Origin: Flavobacterium branchiicola
GTDB taxonomy: Bacteria; Bacteroidota; Bacteroidia; Flavobacteriales; Flavobacteriaceae
Length of the DNA stretch: 64,000 nt
Direction of reading: 5' to 3'
NCBI RefSeq assembly: GCF_018383905.1
Contig: NZ_JAGYWA010000001.1
Location: 248,001-312,000 of the forward strand
Below are positions 59,242-64,000 of the stretch, one piece after another. The notes beneath the pieces are model-generated. The model made no database searches. It was not told the origin of the DNA and saw only the letters and a program-made list of their open reading frames with translations. Each line of letters opens with the position of its first letter. The first letter of the stretch is position 1. Made by a program: the position numbers and the translations under genes.

Positions 59242-60319
59242 ATACTGCTTTGGAATAAATATGGAGCCTGCCGTTATTTAAAATACTATTAAAGACTTTA
59301 AAATAATCATTTTTAGAATAGTTATAAATATCTATTCCTATACTACTATTATCGTAAGGTTCGTATTTTTTTAAATTAGAAACCGAAAACAATCCGGCTG
59401 TTGGAGTCTGAGAAGAACTTGCTAAATGCATTATCCCGCTATCGGCACCAATAAACAATTCTGTATTTGCTATTAACGCAGCAATTTCCCTAATGTTTTT
59501 ACTGTAAAATGATGGAGCCTCAAAACCAATCTGAGAAACATTTTCGACAGGTAAAATCTCTATAATATTGTAGTCTTTGTATTTTCTTTTGAGATCTTTA
59601 TAGAAAACTTCCCACCAATTTTCTTCAAGACATTTTGCTCCCGTAGCGTAGGTAAAAATGCAAATTGTCTTTTTAGAATTAGGAACCAGTTGGTCAAGTG
59701 CTATTTTGCCCCCTGTTAATTCTGCCGAATTTAATTTAAGATCTACCGGAGCAATTATTCGGTTACTTTTTTCTATTCCTAATGTCGTAAGATAATTTCG
59801 GAAGTTGTAAACGGGATATTTTGCAATATGCTCATAATCTGCTTTAAGATCCATTTGGCCGTCAGGAAAATCACCAAAAAATTTGTATTTAGCATTGGCT
59901 ACTTTTACTGCCAATCTTCCTGAGGAAGAATTCTGATCGACATTTATGGCAAGATCATACTTTCCATTTTTGATTACAAACCATACTTTAATATATTCAA
60001 GTAAGCTTTTAAAAGGCTTTTTAGGCAGATCTATAATTTTATCGACATTCTCATAGTTCTCAAAAATAATGGGCGCTAATGTTCCCTTAACAAACAAATC
60101 AATTTTACAATTTGGAAACGTTGAAGTTATTTCCTGGAGCAAAGGAGTTATCAGTAAAAGATTTCCTAATCTTCCGTTTGGTCTGCAAACCAATACTCTT
60201 TTGATTTCTGATTTATTGAGCAAAACAATATTCTGATCGACTTTTGACTTACCAATATTCCTCGTCAGTAAGTTCATTACTGCTCTTCTAAAGGAATTAA
60301 TTTTACTTGAAACATTCAT
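59240..60319 (-). CDS. Glycosyltransferase family 9 (heptosyltransferase-like)
   Basis: A 359-aa protein: KRVLVCRPNGRLGNLLLITP (N-terminal GT9 motif), YDLAINVDQNSSSGRLAVKV, TICIFTYATGAKCLEENWWE, and the donor site LFIGADSGIMHLASSSQTPT with AGLFSVSN. GT9 enzymes add heptoses or related sugars to the lipopolysaccharide core; the donor is uncertain in Bacteroidota. Standalone on the minus strand; its stop codon runs into the shared terminator. Confidence 0.9.
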   Translation of the reverse strand: MNVSSKINSFRRAVMNLLTRNIGKSKVDQNIVLLNKSEIKRVLVCRPNGRLGNLLLITPLLQEITSTFPNCKIDLFVKGTLAPIIFENYENVDKIIDLPKKPFKSLLEYIKVWFVIKNGKYDLAINVDQNSSSGRLAVKVANAKYKFFGDFPDGQMDLKADYEHIAKYPVYNFRNYLTTLGIEKSNRIIAPVDLKLNSAELTGGKIALDQLVPNSKKTICIFTYATGAKCLEENWWEVFYKDLKRKYKDYNIIEILPVENVSQIGFEAPSFYSKNIREIAALIANTELFIGADSGIMHLASSSQTPTAGLFSVSNLKKYEPYDNSSIGIDIYNYSKNDYFKVFNSILNNGRLHIYSKAV

Positions 60320-60572
60320 CTTATAAATAATTTACAGATTAAAATTTTTCCTTTTATTTAAGAGAAAAACCGTTCTAAAAGAACTGGAACTAAACTAGTT
60401 AATACCGTTTTTTAAAACTAAAATATTTCAATAAGTAATTATTACAAAATTGTAATCAAATGTTTCATCATTTGCATACAAATGCAATTTACTTACGTAA
60501 TAAAATTAATCAAATTATTTATAACATACAAATTATCAAGTAATTACAAAAAAGCTAAAACTAAAATACAGT

Positions 60573-61367
60573 TTAGACATTTATAACCACAACGTAACCT
60601 TCCGAGCCACGAACATTAAAAACAGTACCATTTTCGAAGATTAAATATTGGCCTTTAATTCCTTTTAATTTTCCAGAAAAAGAAGGTGTTTTATCCAGAT
60701 TTAAACTCGAAATTTTAGCAGGATAACTTAAAACAGGATATTTTAATTCGTAAACGTCATTTTTCTGACTGTAAAAATATTCTTTTACTTCTGCAGGTAT
60801 CAAGCTTTCTACTTTTGCTTTTTCGGCAATTAAATCAAAATCCGTACTAGTATTTTGCAGCATTTTACGCCAGTTTGTTTTATCTGTAAAATGATCTTTT
60901 AAAGCAACCTCCGTAATTCCTGCCAAATATCGGTTTGGAACCTCAACAATAGAAATCGCCTGATCTGCTCCCTGATCGATCCAACGTGTTGGCACTTGTG
61001 TTTTACGTGTTACACCTACTTTTACTTCGCTTGAAATAGCTAAATAGACAATGTGAGGTTGCAATTGTACTTTTTGCTCGTATTCAAGATCACGATCGGC
61101 AATTCCTAGATGAGCAGTACTTAATTCAGGACGCATAATCCAGTCTCCAACAGCGGCGCTTGAGTAAAAACAATCGTAGCAAAAACCCTGACGGTATATT
61201 TTTTTCTTTTTATTGCAATTTAAACATTGGTAACCAACAAAATTAATTTCGATTTCTTTATCCAATAATTGATTCATACTCAAAAAACTGTCTTCAAAAA
61301 CTAAATAGTATTGAATTGGGTCTCCAAGTTCAGTCTGCATTTTTGTAAGTACTCCCTGATATTGCAT
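60573..61367 (-). CDS. DUF2797 protein with zinc ribbon
   Basis: A 264-aa protein. Two CxxC pairs, CLNC (YQCLNCNKKKK) and CYDC (QGFCYDCFYS), form a likely zinc ribbon near residues 48-70. The conserved middle is HIVYLAISSEVKVGVTRKTQ, PTRWIDQGADQAISI and PNRYLAGITEVALKDHFTDK, which resembles a GIY-YIG-like nuclease core in arrangement, though I cannot confirm that. Function unknown. Its 5' end faces the GH3 gene. Confidence 0.85.
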   Translation of the reverse strand: MQYQGVLTKMQTELGDPIQYYLVFEDSFLSMNQLLDKEIEINFVGYQCLNCNKKKKIYRQGFCYDCFYSSAAVGDWIMRPELSTAHLGIADRDLEYEQKVQLQPHIVYLAISSEVKVGVTRKTQVPTRWIDQGADQAISIVEVPNRYLAGITEVALKDHFTDKTNWRKMLQNTSTDFDLIAEKAKVESLIPAEVKEYFYSQKNDVYELKYPVLSYPAKISSLNLDKTPSFSGKLKGIKGQYLIFENGTVFNVRGSEGYVVVINV

Positions 61368-61500
61368 AAAGTTTTAATTTTTAAATTGCTTATTATATAT
61401 TTTATAATAACCTGAAGATTTTAGAGTTTTTATTGTTGAAAATTCAGGTTAAGATTTGGAATCTTTGTTACAAATAGAACTGTTTTTTATAAAAAAACAC

Positions 61501-61508
61501 TATTTTTG
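61501..61508 (+). promoter_or_regulatory. -7 box of the GH3-family gene
   Basis: TATTTTTG, about 100 nt before the ATG at 61608, so a long leader if used. No TTG at the usual spacing. Confidence 0.4.
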
Positions 61509-61607
61509 ATACAAGGACAAAGTTAGTATTTGTCTGTCGATATTCAAATCTTAAATTTATGAGTTTTGTTCCCGGACAAAATTCGAAATCTAAAATATAA
61601 AATCTTC

Positions 61608-63116
61608 ATGCCCGTATCAATTATCAACTCTTTCGCTTCTTGGGTCCTTAAACAAAGGATACACCAAATAGAACTTTTTCTTAAATATCCGAATGAAGTT
61701 CAGGAAGAACTGTTGCATAATTTATTGACTTCTTCAGAATATACGGTTGTGGGTAAAAAATACGATTTTGCATCGATAAACTCCTATCAGACTTTTACGG
61801 AAAGAGTGCCAATTTCGAGCTATGAAGAATTACAACCTTTAATTGAACGCACGCGTCAGGGTGAGCAAGGTGTTTTTTGGGAGACTCCAATAAAATGGTT
61901 TGCTAAATCGAGCGGTACAACAAATGCTAAAAGTAAATTTATTCCGGTAAGTAATGAAGCTCTGGAAGATTGTCATTATAAAGGCAGTAAAGATTTACTT
62001 TGTTTGTATTTGAATAACAATGAAGATTCTGAATTGTTCTTAGGAAAAAGTCTTCGTTTGGGCGGAAGCTCTCAGATTTACGAGAACAACAATACTTTCT
62101 TTGGCGATTTATCGGCTATTTTAATTGAGAATATGCCTATTTGGGCAGAGTTTAGCAGTACACCAAGTAGTAAAACTTCGCTAATGAGCGAATGGGAAAC
62201 CAAAATTGCTGCTATTATAAATGAAACTAAGAATGAAAATGTGACCAGTTTTGCAGGAGTTCCGTCCTGGATGTTGGTTTTAATGAATAAAGTTTTAGAA
62301 AACACCGGCAATCAAAACTTGTTGGAACTTTGGCCAAATCTTGAAGTTTACTTTCATGGCGGCGTAAGTTTTTCTCCTTACAAAGAGCAATACAAAAAAA
62401 TATTACCCAGTAAAGATTTTAAATACTACGAAATCTACAATGCTTCTGAAGGCTTTTTTGCCATTCAGGATTTAAATAATTCGAGTGATTTATTATTGAT
62501 GCTGGATTATGGAATTTTCTATGAATTTATTTCAATGGATACTTTTGGAACTCCAAATCAAAAAGTGGTTCGTTTGGCAGATGTTGAACTGAATAAAAAC
62601 TATGCGATTGTAATTACAACCAATTCCGGTTTATGGCGTTATTTAATTGGTGATACTGTTCGTTTCACTTCTTTAAATCCTTATAGAATAAGAGTTACAG
62701 GAAGAACCAAGCATCATATTAATGTTTTTGGGGAAGAATTAATGGTCGAAAATACCGATCAGGCAATTGCAAAAGCGTGTCTGGTTACCCAAACCGAAGT
62801 TATCGATTATACCGTTGCTCCAATTTTTATGCAGGATAAAGAAAAAGGTGCGCACGAATGGATGATTGAATTCAAGAAAAAACCTGCCGATGTAGGGCTT
62901 TTCCAGAAAGTTCTGGACGAAACTTTACAGACTTTAAATTCTGACTACGAAGCAAAACGCTACAACAATATGACTTTAAATCCTTTGGTGATTAATGTTG
63001 CCAGAGAAAATCTTTTTTATGACTGGCTAAAAGAAAGAGATAAATTGGGCGGACAGCATAAGATTCCGAGACTTTCTAATCAAAGAGATTATTTGGAGCA
63101 GTTGAAGGAAATGTAG
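61608..63116 (+). CDS. GH3 auxin-responsive-promoter family protein (acyl-adenylating)
   Basis: A 502-aa protein. GH3 features: SINSYQTFTERVPISSYEEL, the phosphate loop WFAKSSGTTNAKSKFIPVSN, FAGVPSWMLVLMNKVLE, FHGGVSFSPYKEQYKKILP, YYEIYNASEGFFAIQDL and VTGRTKHHINVFGEELMVEN. Plant members conjugate amino acids to acyl acids through an adenylate; bacterial substrates are mostly unknown. ATG at 61608 is used, not the TTG 14 codons earlier. A Crp-like gene follows. Confidence 0.92.
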   Translation: MPVSIINSFASWVLKQRIHQIELFLKYPNEVQEELLHNLLTSSEYTVVGKKYDFASINSYQTFTERVPISSYEELQPLIERTRQGEQGVFWETPIKWFAKSSGTTNAKSKFIPVSNEALEDCHYKGSKDLLCLYLNNNEDSELFLGKSLRLGGSSQIYENNNTFFGDLSAILIENMPIWAEFSSTPSSKTSLMSEWETKIAAIINETKNENVTSFAGVPSWMLVLMNKVLENTGNQNLLELWPNLEVYFHGGVSFSPYKEQYKKILPSKDFKYYEIYNASEGFFAIQDLNNSSDLLLMLDYGIFYEFISMDTFGTPNQKVVRLADVELNKNYAIVITTNSGLWRYLIGDTVRFTSLNPYRIRVTGRTKHHINVFGEELMVENTDQAIAKACLVTQTEVIDYTVAPIFMQDKEKGAHEWMIEFKKKPADVGLFQKVLDETLQTLNSDYEAKRYNNMTLNPLVINVARENLFYDWLKERDKLGGQHKIPRLSNQRDYLEQLKEM

Positions 63117-63131
63117 AACTATGAAGTTTGC

Positions 63132-63180
63132 ACCAATTTTCATGAATTGGTACAAATCAATTGTCCTGAAATATCCAGGA
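63132..63180. repeat. Two short inverted repeats before the Crp-like gene
   Basis: ACCAATT/AATTGGT (63132-63151) and TCCTG/CAGGA (63164-63180). Either could be an operator; both are short enough to be chance. Confidence 0.3.
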
Positions 63181-63204
63181 ATAAATTCATAAAGGAATTA
63201 GAGT

Positions 63205-63801
63205 ATGACGAATAGCCCAGAAGATAAATTAATTTTAAACAACTTTTTCCATTCATTATTCCCAATAGAAAAAGAAGTTGTACAAGAAATTACCAAAAAT
63301 TTTACTCCTTTTAAGTTAGAGAAAAATACAATTCTGCTGGATAAAGAAACCATAAGTACTAAAACTTATTTTTTAGAAAAAGGATATATGGCGTCTTTTA
63401 TTCTTAATGAAGATAATGATGAAATTATTACAAATATCTTCACAGCTCCTTGCTTTGTAAATGACTTCCTTTCTTTTTTTAAAAAACAACCTACCAAAGA
63501 AACTTTCCAAACTATTACAGATTGTTCTTTTTGGGAAACCAATTTAGAAACTGTTCAGGACAATTTTCATACTATTTCACAATTTAGAGAATTCAGCCGA
63601 CTGCTATTTGTAATTAATTATCATAATCTTAACGATAGACTTATAGAAATGAGAAGTCAAAAGGCAGAAACAAGATATTTAAAGCTTTTAAAAGAAAGGC
63701 CTGATATTTTTAAGCATGTACCGCTTAAAATTATAGCTTCTTATTTAGGAATTACAGATACTTCATTAAGCCGTATTAGAAGAGAAACCTCTCAACTCTA
63801 A
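63205..63801 (+). CDS. Crp/Fnr-family transcriptional regulator
   Basis: A 198-aa protein: sensor jelly roll LEKNTILLDKETISTKTYFL, EKGYMASFI, FTAPCFVNDFLSFFKKQPTK; short C-terminal HTH KIIASYLGITDTSLSRIRRE. Like the regulator at 28467 it lacks the cAMP-binding signature. The partial reductase gene starts 63 bp beyond it on the same strand. Confidence 0.87.
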   Translation: MTNSPEDKLILNNFFHSLFPIEKEVVQEITKNFTPFKLEKNTILLDKETISTKTYFLEKGYMASFILNEDNDEIITNIFTAPCFVNDFLSFFKKQPTKETFQTITDCSFWETNLETVQDNFHTISQFREFSRLLFVINYHNLNDRLIEMRSQKAETRYLKLLKERPDIFKHVPLKIIASYLGITDTSLSRIRRETSQL

Positions 63802-63864
63802 AATTCTTATCATTTGGCAAGTATTATTAGACGTGTAACCACGGATATTTGTAAAAATAAAAAA

Positions 63865-64000
63865 ATGAACAGAAAACATATCGCAATAGTAGGACTTGGC
63901 GGAGTTGGAGGCTATTTTGGCTTTAAAATAAATCAGGCCAACGAAGATAAAAAACAGTATCAAATTACTTTTGTTGCCAGAGACAAAACATATGAGACTG
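63865..64000 (+). CDS. Ketopantoate reductase (ApbA/PanE) family protein, partial
   Basis: The first 45 codons only; the rest lies beyond the window. KHIAIVGLGGVGGYFGFKIN is a Rossmann GxGGxGG dinucleotide-binding start typical of 2-dehydropantoate 2-reductase, and ITFVARDK follows at the end of the second strand. True PanE or a paralogue cannot be decided. The upstream Crp-like gene may control it. Confidence 0.75.
   Translation, partial: MNRKHIAIVGLGGVGGYFGFKINQANEDKKQYQITFVARDKTYET

Noticed and set aside
63132..63180. Operator for the Crp-like gene at 63205
   Set aside because: The inverted repeats are only 5-7 bp; kept as a low-confidence feature but not as a finding.

Overview
The window looks like chromosome of a low-G+C Flavobacteriaceae member, most likely a Flavobacterium. 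The support is: many TAnnTTTG -7 boxes (a few with a TTG about 18-19 bp upstream); type IX secretion parts (a Plug-family protein and a T9SS type B cargo); DUF5916, DUF5103 and DUF1573 proteins; the 541-aa 1-pyrroline-5-carboxylate dehydrogenase; and abundant intergenic inverted repeats. There is no prophage, IS element, CRISPR array or rRNA. Both ends cut a gene: a carboxypeptidase-regulatory-like protein on the left and a ketopantoate reductase family gene on the right.

Layout. 1-5.4 kb: two overlapping regulatory-domain paralogues, peptidase E, two identical tRNA-Gly(TCC) genes, a GNAT, and two convergent overlapping L,D-transpeptidases of different families. 5.7-13.1 kb: DUF5916 protein, phosphoglycerate mutase GpmI, DUF445 membrane protein, methionine aminopeptidase and a methyltransferase. 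13.2-25.6 kb: SNF2 helicase, T9SS Plug-family protein, ApaG, PruA, an unrecognised 244-aa protein, RsmG, a fatty acid desaturase, an aminotransferase, a DUF2383 protein and a small barrel. 25.7-33.9 kb: U32 peptidase/RNA hydroxylase-like protein, a Cys/His-rich exported protein overlapping a Crp-like gene, then the glyoxylate shunt (aceB-aceA) divergent from a RamB-type regulator, with a perfect 14-bp palindrome between them. 34.4-37.4 kb: pirin, a small Fe-S protein, YceI and an AraC regulator; pirin and YceI share an identical 16-bp near-palindrome at identical spacing from the -7 box. 37.6-44.2 kb: DUF983, FabD, a ParE-type toxin-antitoxin pair, an EamA transporter, GalE, a DegT aminotransferase and WaaA. 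44.5-49.8 kb: an alanine-zipper lipoprotein resembling Braun lipoprotein in architecture, a DUF1508 protein, a perfect 33-copy octamer array, tRNA-Leu and tRNA-Gly, MutS, DUF1573 and an RNA methyltransferase. 49.9-64 kb: a lectin-bearing T9SS cargo, YjbR, a HPPK-deoxynucleoside kinase fusion, SppA, a hydrolase, AsmA-like protein, glycosyltransferase 9, DUF2797, a GH3-family protein, a Crp-like regulator and the partial reductase.

Themes. The genes are mostly core metabolism and envelope. Acetate or fatty-acid growth is served by aceBA with its neighbouring regulator. The envelope set includes L,D-transpeptidases, WaaA, GT9, GalE, AsmA, the heptad lipoprotein and T9SS parts. The most unusual material is non-coding: at least eight families of intergenic inverted or tandem repeats, one with compensatory base changes that support a hairpin, and several that create false 5' extensions of real genes. 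I did not find a clear-cut new multi-gene system. The best leads are the shared pirin/YceI operator, the aceBA-regulator palindrome, the Lpp-like lipoprotein and the repeat families.
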